This document shows positions 1-6,701 of a stretch of DNA of 11,269 bases, piece after piece. The notes under the pieces are model-generated. The model was not told the DNA's origin and ran no database searches. It saw nothing but the letters and a program-made list of their open reading frames with translations. The stretch is from contig NZ_CABSIF010000025.1 of assembly GCF_902477725.1 (NCBI RefSeq), positions 1 through 11,269 on the forward strand, written 5' to 3'. Position numbers and translations under genes: made by a program. Within the stretch, counting starts at the first letter, position 1. Each line of letters begins with the position of its first letter. Source of the DNA: an uncultured Desulfovibrio sp. (GTDB lineage: Bacteria; Desulfobacterota; Desulfovibrionia; Desulfovibrionales; Desulfovibrionaceae).

Positions 1-144
1 TTCGCTTGCGTTTCCGTGAACCGCTTTCTCTTGTCGCGAGGAGCGTTTATGCTCCTCCCCGTTCCGCAAGTCAACCCTTATTTCAGCTTTTTGCAAATTG
101 ACCACAAAAAACATGGGGTGCTCGTGCAGCGGAAGTAAAAAATA
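1..144. other. Left-edge region without a convincing gene
   Basis: No recognisable gene. The plus strand is open in frame 1 from the left edge to a TAA at 136-138 (45 codons), and a terminator follows 6 bases later, so the tail of a plus-strand gene is formally possible. The translation resembles no family I know. A second plus frame is also open for about 30 codons, and a perfect hairpin sits inside, so untranslated sequence is at least as likely. Confidence 0.3.
38..57. repeat. Perfect 7-bp inverted repeat (hairpin)
   Basis: GAGGAGC at 38-44 and GCTCCTC at 51-57 pair perfectly around a 6-base loop. Short outer arms CTTG (31-34) and CAAG (67-70) could extend the structure. No T-tract follows directly on either strand, so it is not a standard intrinsic terminator. 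Its role is unknown. Confidence 0.5.
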
Positions 145-188
145 GCGAAACGGCACGCCAGAGTCAAGCTGTAGTGCCGTTTTTTCGC
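145..188. terminator. Bidirectional intrinsic terminator
   Basis: The arms CGGCAC (151-156) and GTGCCG (174-179) are extended by AAA/TTT and GCG/CGC at the base. On the plus strand the stem runs straight into six T (180-185). On the minus strand it is followed by TTTCGCTATTTTTT. It lies 27 bases after the stop of the minus-strand UPF0126 gene and would end that transcript. It could also end a plus-strand transcript arriving from off the left edge. Confidence 0.75.
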
Positions 189-214
189 AATCATTTACCG
201 AACTCGCCGACGTT

Positions 215-802
215 TCAGTCAATTTTGATTTTTCTTATCCCTCTCAGAATGAACACCAGCAGCGCGCCACACAGCGCGCTTTGCCACGGATGCAGGTTTG
301 TCAACAGCATCACTGCCAAGGTCAACATGCCGCCAAAGGCTGCTGCCGTGGCGTACATATCTTCTTCCACCGCACGGGCCATATCCCCGAGGCAGAGGTC
401 TCGCGCAATGCCACCCACAAGCCCGCCCAGTATTCCAACCAATATGCTGCCCGTAGGGCCAAGCCCGGCCATCACGCCCTTTACTGTTCCGACGCCAGCC
501 CCAAGTGCCAAGCCTACGGCATCCAGCCAGTAAAAGGCCATCCAGGCACGGCTGCTTTGCCCTATAATGATACCGGCAATGCCGCCGCACACGCATGCAG
601 CAAGATACTCCCCCTGATTGAGGGTGATGGCCCCGTACCCGAGCAGTCCATCACGAGCAAGCGGCGCTGCCATTCCTGCCAGACAGGCAAGAACGGCAGC
701 ACCGCTGAAATGTGCGCCCGTTGAGCGCGCCCTGCAAGATGCGGCAGCGGCCAGCACGAAGCTGGCCGCCAGATCTAACACAAATAAGGGAAGGTTCTGC
801 AT
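215..802 (-). CDS. UPF0126 / TRIC-type membrane protein
   Basis: A 195-residue hydrophobic protein with about six or seven membrane helices, the usual size for the UPF0126 (YicG/YadS) family, whose members are related to trimeric intracellular cation channels. The two-fold internal repeat typical of the family is visible: GMAAPLARDGLLG at residues 43-55 and GGLVGGIARDLCLG at 126-139, each with the conserved RD-x-x-LG core. The glycines are less complete in the first copy. I chose the ATG at 802 because AGGTG lies six bases upstream; a GTG at 811 in the same frame is the alternative. The gene follows rny by 131 bases on the same strand and ends at a terminator. The transported ion is unknown; in the inner membrane a K+ or small-cation channel is an inference from TRIC homologues. 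Confidence 0.8.
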   Translation of the reverse strand: MQNLPLFVLDLAASFVLAAAASCRARSTGAHFSGAAVLACLAGMAAPLARDGLLGYGAITLNQGEYLAACVCGGIAGIIIGQSSRAWMAFYWLDAVGLALGAGVGTVKGVMAGLGPTGSILVGILGGLVGGIARDLCLGDMARAVEEDMYATAAAFGGMLTLAVMLLTNLHPWQSALCGALLVFILRGIRKIKID

Positions 803-822
803 ACGCTGCACCTGAGTGCCAA

Positions 823-851
823 ATCATTTCATGCGTGAAATGCTCCGGCAA
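823..851 (-). promoter_or_regulatory. Possible promoter with overlapping operator-like inverted repeat
   Basis: Reading the minus strand, TTGCCG (851-846), a 17-base spacer and AATGAT (828-823) each match the sigma70 consensus at 4 of 6 positions. A perfect 7-bp inverted repeat, CATTTCA-4-TGAAATG (842-825), fills the spacer and reaches into the -10 element. That is where a repressor operator would sit. It lies 23 bases before the UPF0126 start codon. It could also be an mRNA hairpin on readthrough from rny. Confidence 0.35.
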
Positions 852-933
852 GGATTTGCCTGCCAATCATTGCCGCGAAGCAGACGCATGCGGGCTTTTC
901 CTGCGTTTAAGCGCCTGTTTCAAAGCTTCTGCT

Positions 934-2493
934 CTACTTGGCCAGCCCCACTGCCCGGCGCTCACGAATGACCGTCACGCGGATCTGACCGGGATAGGTC
1001 AGATTTTTTTCAATCTTTTCAGCAATATCCTTGCAGAGAATATACGTGGTGTCGTCATCAACCATGTCGGAGTTGACCATCACGCGAATCTCGCGGCCAG
1101 CCTGAATGGCGTATGCCTTGCTGACGCCATCAAAGCTGGTGGCAATGCCTTCCAGATCTTCAAGCCGCTTCACGTAGTTTTCAAGCAGCTCTTTACGTGC
1201 ACCGGGGCGCGCGCCAGAGATGGAGTCAGCCGCCTGCACCAGCACGGCCAAGGCCGTTGAAGGGCGCTGGTCTTCATGGTGGGCTGCAATGGCGTGGATG
1301 ATCTCCTGGCTTTCGTTATACTTTTTTGCGAGGTCCGCGCCGATAAGGGCGTGCGGGCCTTCCACCTCGTGGTCAACGGCCTTACCAATGTCGTGCAACA
1401 GGCCAGCCCGTTTGGCTTTTTTGACGTCCATGCCGAGCTCGGCGGCCATCATGCCGCAAAGGGCCGAGACTTCAAGAGAATGCTGGAGCACGTTTTGGGT
1501 AAACGAGGTGCGGTAGCGCAACTGCCCGAGCAAACGGACAATTTCCGGATGAATACCATGAACGCCCGCGTCAAAGGTGGCCTGCTCGCCCACTTCGCGC
1601 ACCTGAGTGTCCAGTTCCTGCTCACACTTCTGCACAATGTCTTCAATGCGTGCAGGGTGAATGCGACCATCCTGGATCAAGCGCTCAAGCGCCATTTTGG
1701 CAACCTGACGGCGCAGAGGGCTGTAAGCTGAGAGGATAACGGTTTCAGGCGTATCATCTATAATAAGATCCACACCAGTGGCAGCCTCAAGCGCGCGGAT
1801 GTTGCGGCCTTCGCGCCCGATGATGCGGCCCTTCATGTCTTCGCTCGGAAGGGTCACAGCCGTAACGGTCTGCTCGTTGACGTAGTCGCCCGCGTAGCGC
1901 TGGATGACATTACAGAGAATTTCTTTGGCTTTGCGGTCGGCAGTTTCGCGCGCTTCCATTTCAATCTGGCGGATCATACGCGCCGATTCGTGCCGGGTTT
2001 TGGCTTCAATTTCGCTGAAAAGCCGGGCCTTTGCCTCATCGGCAGTGAGGCCTGCAATTTCAGAAAGCCGCTGCTCCTGCTCTTCAATACGGGTCTGCAA
2101 AAACGTTTCAGATTCAGCAAGCTGGCGTTCCTTGCGGGCCAGATCCTTCTCTGAAGTCAGCAGTTCGTGCTCCCTTGTGGTTGCTTTTTCAAGCTTTTCC
2201 TCAAGGCGACCGCCCATTTCTTCAAGTTTACGTTCGCGGGCCTTGACCTCGCGCTCACGTTCCTTGAATTCGTTTTCGAGTTCCCGCTTCTGATTGAACA
2301 GATCGTCCTGGCCCTGAAGCAATATCTCTTTTTTCTGGGCCTGCGCCTCTTTGCGCGCTTCCGCCACTATGCGCTTCGCCAGATCTTCGGCGTCGCCCAC
2401 ACGTTTTGCGGCAGAACGCTTGTGCGCGAACACCCCCAGCGCAACCCCCAGCAGCGCCGCAGCTACAAGCGCTGCAATGAACAATGGATCCAT
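934..2493 (-). CDS. rny: Ribonuclease Y
   Basis: RNase Y is a membrane-anchored endoribonuclease that starts mRNA decay and processes structured RNAs. The 519 residues match the usual length, and all domains are present in order: one N-terminal membrane helix (about 4-23), a long charged coiled coil (about 35-190), a KH RNA-binding domain (about 209-275) with the GREG loop at 226-229, and an HD phosphohydrolase domain with H338, the HD pair at 367-368 and further histidines at 405-406 as likely metal ligands. The start at 2493 is supported by a GAGAGAGG purine tract eight bases upstream. The gene lies downstream of zapA and the 6S RNA gene on the same strand, with a structured untranslated stretch of about 200 bases before it. 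It may be co-transcribed with 6S, in which case the 6S 3' end must be released by processing or partial termination. No clear terminator follows. Confidence 0.97.
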   Translation of the reverse strand: MDPLFIAALVAAALLGVALGVFAHKRSAAKRVGDAEDLAKRIVAEARKEAQAQKKEILLQGQDDLFNQKRELENEFKEREREVKARERKLEEMGGRLEEKLEKATTREHELLTSEKDLARKERQLAESETFLQTRIEEQEQRLSEIAGLTADEAKARLFSEIEAKTRHESARMIRQIEMEARETADRKAKEILCNVIQRYAGDYVNEQTVTAVTLPSEDMKGRIIGREGRNIRALEAATGVDLIIDDTPETVILSAYSPLRRQVAKMALERLIQDGRIHPARIEDIVQKCEQELDTQVREVGEQATFDAGVHGIHPEIVRLLGQLRYRTSFTQNVLQHSLEVSALCGMMAAELGMDVKKAKRAGLLHDIGKAVDHEVEGPHALIGADLAKKYNESQEIIHAIAAHHEDQRPSTALAVLVQAADSISGARPGARKELLENYVKRLEDLEGIATSFDGVSKAYAIQAGREIRVMVNSDMVDDDTTYILCKDIAEKIEKNLTYPGQIRVTVIRERRAVGLAK

Positions 2494-2700
2494 GAATCCA
2501 GCCTCTCTCTTTTATCAATACGGACCCTGCGCCAACAGGCGCGGGCCGACGAACACCGGCAAGCGGCAAAACCGCCGCACACCGTAGCAAAATTAGCCCG
2601 AAGGGGCTGCTGAAACCCTGGCTGGATACCGATTAACGGTCTGGAGTGAACTGCGCAAAAGCATCGGCTACCACGAACGGCAGCCAGATACGTCAAAAGA
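2494..2700 (-). other. Hairpin-rich untranslated region between 6S RNA and rny
   Basis: No reading frame here looks like a protein. On the minus strand there are successive hairpins: GGCTGCC/GGTAGCC (2685-2666, 7 pairs with one G-U), AGCCC/GGGCT (2608-2595), GCGGC/GCCGC (2578-2563) and GCGCC/GGCGC (2542-2529). CTGGCTG near 2688 is also complementary to CAGCCAG near 2624, and GGCTGC to GCAGCC near 2610, so the first hairpin could be replaced by two longer-range alternatives. This could be a regulatory rny leader, a set of weak terminators for 6S, or simply GC-rich spacer. It matches no riboswitch class that I recognise. Confidence 0.4.
2588..2610 (-). terminator. Weak terminator-like hairpin after 6S RNA
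   Basis: The 5-bp stem AGCCC-CTTC-GGGCT (2608-2595) is followed on the minus strand by AATTTTGC. The stem is short and the T-run has only four bases, so termination would be partial at best. Its position, about 90 bases after the predicted 6S 3' end and 95 bases before rny, would allow partial readthrough into rny. Confidence 0.3.
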
Positions 2701-2893
2701 AGGCGCGTTCCCCGGAGCGCCGTGTCATGCTTGCGGTACAGAACCTGGATAACCAGGTCGGGCGCCTGTATGTCCTTTCCGGGCTTCCCGGACTTGCCGG
2801 GCGTGCACACACAAAGACAGTGACGGCTCCCTATTATATTCTTGTCAGGTTAGCACCGAGGCATAAATCACGCGCGTCCCAGGGAAGCGCCCA
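2701..2893 (-). ncRNA. ssrS: 6S RNA
   Basis: 6S RNA binds the sigma70 holoenzyme by imitating an open promoter and lowers transcription in slow growth. The minus strand carries the conserved core: GTGTGCACGCCCGG (2810-2797), then TCCGGGAAGCC, close to the E. coli 6S stretch GTGAGCATGCTCGGTCCG-TCCGAGAAGCC. It is followed by CGACCTGGTTATCCAGGTTCTGTACCGC, set out like the E. coli apical arm. The ends pair into a long closing stem: GGCGC-TTCCCT near 2891-2881 with GGGGAA-CGCGCC near 2712-2702, continued by GCGCGTG with CACGGCGC. The length, about 190 nt, fits the usual 180-200 nt. It begins 8 bases after the zapA stop, the same zapA-ssrS linkage as in gammaproteobacteria. Ends are estimated from the stem and may be off by several bases. 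I see no clear promoter directly upstream, so release from the zapA transcript by processing is possible. Confidence 0.88.
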
Positions 2894-2900
2894 AAGGAGC

Positions 2901-3173
2901 CTAAGAGGACTCCTCTATTTTTGAAAGCAAGGTTGAGACGCGATTCTGCACGTCCGCCTGCTCTTTCTGCGATTGCAACAAATCATCCGCCAGTCCAAGG
3001 GCCATAAAAGTCAGCAGAATGTCCTTGGTCTGCCCTCCGTGGAACCTCAGCTTCTGGTCTGCGAACCGTTCCTCCACCAGCCGCACGGCTTCCTGTACGC
3101 GCCGCATGTCGGCTCCAGGCTTGAATGCAATGCTCAGCCCAAGAACGGTGAGGTTGATAGTATCCTGGTTCAC
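2901..3173 (-). CDS. zapA: Cell division protein ZapA
   Basis: ZapA binds FtsZ in the cytoplasm and bundles its filaments at the Z-ring. The 90-residue product has the usual ZapA layout: an N-terminal globular part with NLTVLGLSIAFKPGAD (about 7-22) followed by a helix that starts with RRVQEAVRLVEERF, then a C-terminal coiled-coil helix (about 50-88) that mediates tetramer formation. The start is a GTG at 3173. It lies 6 bases after the stop of the coiled-coil gene upstream, and its Shine-Dalgarno-like sequence (AGTAGG) overlaps that stop codon, which suggests translational coupling. The 6S RNA gene begins 8 bases after the ZapA stop, so the two are likely on one primary transcript. Confidence 0.92.
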   Translation of the reverse strand: MNQDTINLTVLGLSIAFKPGADMRRVQEAVRLVEERFADQKLRFHGGQTKDILLTFMALGLADDLLQSQKEQADVQNRVSTLLSKIEESS

Positions 3174-3179
3174 AAAAAC

Positions 3180-3425
3180 CTACTCGACGCTGTCGTGCTC
3201 CTGAATCCTGCGCAGCAAGGCGTCAATGCGATTCAGCGCCTCAGTACGCATCGTTTCTTCGTTTTCAAGAGCTTCGCGCAGCTTTTGGTTTTCTTCATCA
3301 AGTGCGTCATTTCTGGCTGCCACTGCGGCAGACTCCGCACTGATTTTCGCGTTTTCCGCCTTGAGGCGGTCAAGTCGGGCCAAAAGCGCCTCAACCTGCG
3401 ATTCAAGCTGCTCCAAAAGTTCCAT
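3180..3425 (-). CDS. Small coiled-coil protein, ZapB-like
   Basis: An 81-residue acidic protein predicted to be almost wholly a coiled coil, with leucines and other hydrophobic residues at heptad spacing from MELLEQLESQ through the C-terminus. Size, composition and position directly before zapA fit a ZapB-type Z-ring factor, which in E. coli binds ZapA and links it to MatP. Coiled-coil sequences are low in information, so the function is inferred mostly from context. The ATG at 3425 is chosen because the coiled coil begins there; its ribosome binding site is poor. The in-frame frame continues upstream without a stop, and an ATG at 3449 preceded by AAGG would add eight residues. The gene starts 54 bases after the glmU terminator and is probably the first of the zapB-zapA-ssrS-rny unit. 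Confidence 0.75.
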   Translation of the reverse strand: MELLEQLESQVEALLARLDRLKAENAKISAESAAVAARNDALDEENQKLREALENEETMRTEALNRIDALLRRIQEHDSVE

Positions 3426-3431
3426 GATTTG

Positions 3432-3460
3432 TAGATAACACCGCGGCATGACCTTGGCAA
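3432..3460 (-). promoter_or_regulatory. Possible promoter of the zapB-zapA-6S unit
   Basis: On the minus strand TTGCCA (3460-3455), a 17-base spacer and TATCTA (3437-3432) lie between the glmU terminator and the ZapB-like start. The -35 is 4 of 6 or better, but the -10 is poor. If used, transcription would start almost at the ATG at 3425, giving a leaderless mRNA, which would agree with the missing ribosome binding site. Low confidence. Confidence 0.25.
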
Positions 3461-3479
3461 GAATGGATACGCTCGGGCG

Positions 3480-3513
3480 AAAAAATACCCGCGCCGGGCC
3501 GTGCCGACGCGGG
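3480..3513 (-). terminator. Intrinsic terminator after glmU
   Basis: On the minus strand CCCGCG (3513-3508) pairs with CGCGGG (3493-3488), with further inner GC pairs (TCGG with CCGG), and is followed by TATTTTTT (3487-3480). It lies 46 bases after the glmU stop. The T-tract is on the minus side only, so it ends the mntP-osmC-glycosyltransferase-glmU block and insulates the zapB-zapA-rny block. Confidence 0.85.
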
Positions 3514-3558
3514 CTGCAAAAAAGCCAAAACCCTTGCGGCACAGGCCGCCTGGGCCGT

Positions 3559-4914
3559 TTATTTATTCCTGCGGGGCAGATTCTTCTGCTTTTCGCGGGC
3601 AATGGCAAGCTCGCCGTTGGGCACGTCGCGGGTAATGACCGATCCAGCCCCCACAAGGGCGTCGTCGCCCACGATCACAGGGGCAACCAGGGCGGTATTG
3701 CTGCCAATAAAGGCATAGCGCCCGATTTTGGTCTGGAACTTGTGCTTTCCATCGTAATTGCAGGTGATTGTGCCCGCGCCGATGTTGGTGCCCTCGCCTA
3801 TTTCGGCATCGCCAAGATAGGTAAGGTGGTTAGCCTTGGCGCCTTTGCCAAGGTGGGTCTTTTTAAGCTCCACAAAATTGCCCACATGCGACTGTTCTTC
3901 AAGCACCGCACCGGGCCGCAGGCGGGCAAAGGGCCCCACCAATGCGGTTGCGCCCACGCGGGCTTTTTCCAGATGGGAGAAGGAGCGGATCTCTGCATTA
4001 TTGGAGATCACGCAGTCGCGCACCACGCAGTGCGAGGCAACGCTGGCCCCACGGCTGATGCTGGTGCGTCCATAGATTTCGCACGGACCCGTCAATTCCA
4101 CGCCGGGTTCAATCTGCGCCAGAGGCCCCACACGCACCGATCCCGGCGCATGTACGATAACGCCGGAAGCAAGCAGACCATCAACAATACGGGCGCGCAG
4201 GGTTTCTTCCATGCGGGAAAGCTCAAGCGGCGAATTCACGCCCATGAGCGAATCATCGCGGCCGCACTGGATGCCGAGAACTTCGTATTTTTCCGCAACG
4301 GCGAGGCCGATGAGGTCTGTAATGTAATATTCGCCGCTCTTGTTGCTGTTGTTCAGGTGCGGCAAAAGGCTTTGCACCGCACCAAGGCTGCAATAGTACA
4401 TGCCCGCGTTGACCTCGTTGGAGGGCGGCCCGTAGAGCGAGGAATCATAATCCTTGGCTTCCACAATGGCCTTGACCTTGCCCTGCTGGCGCACCACCCG
4501 GCCATACGCGCCGGGGTTGTCCAGCTCAATGGTGGCAAAGGCCAGGTCAGCACCAACGGCCTCGGCAAGAAAGGAACGAACCAGAGATTCCGAAAGCAGG
4601 GGCGCGTCGCCGTTGACCACCAGCAAATGGGTGCAACCGGCTTCGGTCAGTGCGGGCAGAGCCTGAATAAGGGCGTGGCCTGTGCCAAGCTGCTGCTCCT
4701 GCAGCACAAAGCGGGCATCAGGAAAGGCGGCTTGCACCATTTCGGCGCGATGCCCGGCCACAATCCAGACGTCTTCCGCAAAAACAGGGCGCAGAGCCTC
4801 AATGACGCAGGCAAGCATTGGCTCGCCCAGCAGCGTTTGCAGCACCTTGGGCCTGTCCGAGTGCATGCGGGTTCCCTTGCCCGCTGCAAGAATCAAAGCC
4901 GCGTTCTTCGGCAT
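3559..4914 (-). CDS. glmU: Bifunctional UDP-GlcNAc synthesis enzyme GlmU
   Basis: GlmU acetylates glucosamine-1-phosphate with acetyl-CoA and then couples the product to UTP, giving UDP-GlcNAc for peptidoglycan and lipopolysaccharide. The 451 residues match the usual length. The N-terminal pyrophosphorylase domain has the nucleotide loop LAAGKGTRM (9-17), the metal-binding GD at 102-103 and N227. The C-terminal domain is a left-handed beta-helix with hexapeptide repeats from about 250 on. Its acetyltransferase residues fall at the E. coli positions: R333, K351, H363 in KANHLTYLGD, and the NYDG stretch at 386-389. I chose the ATG at 4914 because a perfect AAGGAG lies seven bases upstream; eight extra in-frame residues upstream are not supported. 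A short hairpin CGCCA-4-TGGCG (4931-4944) lies just before the ribosome binding site. Transcription is probably from upstream in the block; the terminator at 3480-3513 closes it. Confidence 0.97.
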   Translation of the reverse strand: MPKNAALILAAGKGTRMHSDRPKVLQTLLGEPMLACVIEALRPVFAEDVWIVAGHRAEMVQAAFPDARFVLQEQQLGTGHALIQALPALTEAGCTHLLVVNGDAPLLSESLVRSFLAEAVGADLAFATIELDNPGAYGRVVRQQGKVKAIVEAKDYDSSLYGPPSNEVNAGMYYCSLGAVQSLLPHLNNSNKSGEYYITDLIGLAVAEKYEVLGIQCGRDDSLMGVNSPLELSRMEETLRARIVDGLLASGVIVHAPGSVRVGPLAQIEPGVELTGPCEIYGRTSISRGASVASHCVVRDCVISNNAEIRSFSHLEKARVGATALVGPFARLRPGAVLEEQSHVGNFVELKKTHLGKGAKANHLTYLGDAEIGEGTNIGAGTITCNYDGKHKFQTKIGRYAFIGSNTALVAPVIVGDDALVGAGSVITRDVPNGELAIAREKQKNLPRRNK

Positions 4915-5001
4915 GGATATCTCCTTCGTTCGCCACATATGGCGGGAATCTGTGCAGGCAGACCAATAGCCTCTTGCGGGCCAAACAGCAAGACCGCAGA
5001 G

Positions 5002-6147
5002 TTAATCTGCGTTGTGCGGCGCTGCTTGGGCGTTTACCCCGTGCTCGTGCGACGGCAGGCCAATCACGCAAAGTCTGGCATAGGTGCTGTGCAGGCGCGC
5101 ATTCAGCGCATCTGAAGAAAGATCGGCCATGCGGGGAAACATGCGCTTGAGCACCATCACAGCCTTTGCGGCTGCGGGCGTCAGTTGCAGGCCAGACCAA
5201 TTGGCGAGGCGCAGGCACCGCCCCCCGTAATAATCCTGAACATAGCGCAGGTTGCCCGTATCATTGCGCGGCACGCTGTGGCTGAACAGCGGCGCGGCTG
5301 CGAGCACTGCCTTTGTAAAAAAATCCTGCATGACCCGTGAGCGCTCAGGATCAAGCTCGCAGAGATATCCGGCAGAAACAAGGCAGCCGGCTGCATGGGC
5401 CAGCCAGCCTGCGCACTTGGCCTGCAAGGGAAACTCCGGCAACTCGGCCAGCATGCGGCCAACCTTTTCGTGCATAAGTGAGTCATGGTGGTACATACGG
5501 GCGCGGTTTTCCGTCATACCACCGCCGTGCTTGCGGTAAAGCACCAACCCATCTGTATTTATGCCCACTTTGGCCCCCAGACCGTAGCCGCGCAACCAGT
5601 AATCCTGATCTTCGCAGGATTTTAGACTTTGATCAAAATAGCCAATACGCCGCACAATATCTGTTCGCACCATATAGCAATGCACAGGAGCAAGATTGGC
5701 GTTGCATGCATGCACATCCCAATGGCTGTTGACCAGCGACCACAACCCATCGATCTGCCCATTTGCGCCTTCTGAAAAATCCAGACAGCGACAAATGACA
5801 ATATCAAGCTCAGGCTGAACGGCAAAAGCTTTCAGCTGGCTCGCCAGCAATCCCTTTGTGTGAATGTCATCCGCGTCAAGAAAGGCGATGAAATCACCGC
5901 GCGCCGCACGCAGCCCAGCGTTTCTCGCTGCGGAAAGACCCTGGTTTTCCTGATAGATATAATGCACATCCGGCCCAAAAGAACGGGCAACCTCAGCGGT
6001 GTTGTCCGTTGAGCCATCATCCACCACAATCACCTCCACTTCCACCTGCGGGCAACGCTGTTGCAGCAAACTGGAAACAGAGTGAGGAAGAAAACCGGCG
6101 TAATTATAGCTGGGGATTATTACTGAAACCAATGGAGGAGGAGTCAT
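5002..6147 (-). CDS. Family 2 glycosyltransferase
   Basis: A 381-residue GT-A fold glycosyltransferase of family GT2, which transfers a sugar from a nucleotide sugar to an acceptor in polysaccharide or lipopolysaccharide assembly. The N-terminal motif VSVIIPSYNY is at 7-16, the nucleotide-binding VVDDGSTDNT at 41-50, LSAARNAGLRAARGDFIAFLDADD with the metal-binding DAD at 91-93, and CEDQDYWLRG (178-187) supplies the likely catalytic acid pair. The last 130 residues are less conserved and not assigned. No membrane helix is evident, so it is likely cytoplasmic or peripheral. The ATG at 6147 is chosen because AGGA lies about seven bases upstream and the fold starts directly after it. It sits 87 bases before glmU, whose product makes UDP-GlcNAc, but donor and acceptor cannot be read from sequence. 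A long imperfect stem (6183-6234) lies in the gap before it. Confidence 0.9.
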   Translation of the reverse strand: MTPPPLVSVIIPSYNYAGFLPHSVSSLLQQRCPQVEVEVIVVDDGSTDNTAEVARSFGPDVHYIYQENQGLSAARNAGLRAARGDFIAFLDADDIHTKGLLASQLKAFAVQPELDIVICRCLDFSEGANGQIDGLWSLVNSHWDVHACNANLAPVHCYMVRTDIVRRIGYFDQSLKSCEDQDYWLRGYGLGAKVGINTDGLVLYRKHGGGMTENRARMYHHDSLMHEKVGRMLAELPEFPLQAKCAGWLAHAAGCLVSAGYLCELDPERSRVMQDFFTKAVLAAAPLFSHSVPRNDTGNLRYVQDYYGGRCLRLANWSGLQLTPAAAKAVMVLKRMFPRMADLSSDALNARLHSTYARLCVIGLPSHEHGVNAQAAPHNAD

Positions 6148-6246
6148 GCGATATCCTGTTATGCCGGGTAAGCACCATGCAGGAGTGCTGATAACGCGCA
6201 CCAAGCAGATTCAAGGCGCACCCTTCAGCACCCCCGCACGCCAATT

Positions 6247-6657
6247 TCAGTTCTTCCAAATAAAGGTAAACACCTGCTCCACATCGGGGTGCAGGGTGTG
6301 GTGCACGGGGCAGCTTTGTGTGCAGCGCTCGATTACCGCCTTTTCCTTGGCGGAATATTCGCGGTCGGGCATTTTGAAGGTCACTTCAATCTTGCCGATG
6401 CGGCGCGGGTCGGCGCTCATGGTTTTGTTGATCTCCATCTCTGTGCCGGTCACGTCCACGCCATGCGTCTTTGCATAAATGCCAATAATGGTCATGGCGC
6501 AGGCCCCAAGGGCTGTGGCGCACAGGTCGGTGGGCGAAAAAGCCGCGCCCAGGCCCTGATTGTCAGAAGGGGCGTCTGTGATGATCTTTGTGCCGCTCTG
6601 GTTGTGGACGCACTCCACGCGCAGATCCCCAAGATATTTTGCACTGACGGTAGCCAT
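6247..6657 (-). CDS. OsmC/Ohr family protein
   Basis: A 136-residue cytoplasmic protein of the OsmC/Ohr superfamily, which as dimers reduce organic or fatty-acid hydroperoxides with two cysteines. The first cysteine lies in SPTDLCATALGACAMT (C46 and C53; C53 in the usual place), the second in the C-terminal CPVHHTLHP motif (C116), matching the CPV core of the family. The middle section GVDVTGTEMEINKTM followed by RIGKIEVTF is the typical strand pair. The close relatives are the YhfA/OsmC-like branch rather than Ohr. Start at ATG 6657, with AGGAG seven bases upstream; nine upstream in-frame residues are unsupported. It lies 44 bases after mntP on the same strand, so shared transcription is likely. 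Pairing a peroxide reductase with a manganese exporter suggests a redox/metal homeostasis link, an inference only. Confidence 0.9.
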   Translation of the reverse strand: MATVSAKYLGDLRVECVHNQSGTKIITDAPSDNQGLGAAFSPTDLCATALGACAMTIIGIYAKTHGVDVTGTEMEINKTMSADPRRIGKIEVTFKMPDREYSAKEKAVIERCTQSCPVHHTLHPDVEQVFTFIWKN

Positions 6658-6701
6658 GGCAACTCCTGCGGTTTTGCCGGTCAAACGGCAGTTACGGGTG
6701 A

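Noticed and set aside
2463..2810. A 115-codon minus-strand open frame covering 6S RNA and the rny leader
   Set aside because: It overlaps strongly supported 6S RNA structure and the start of rny, and the predicted product is cysteine- and arginine-rich with no domain.
3448..5115. A 555-codon open frame on the plus strand
   Set aside because: It lies wholly opposite glmU and the end of the glycosyltransferase gene, which are certain. Its product resembles no family; it is an antisense shadow of GC-rich coding sequence.
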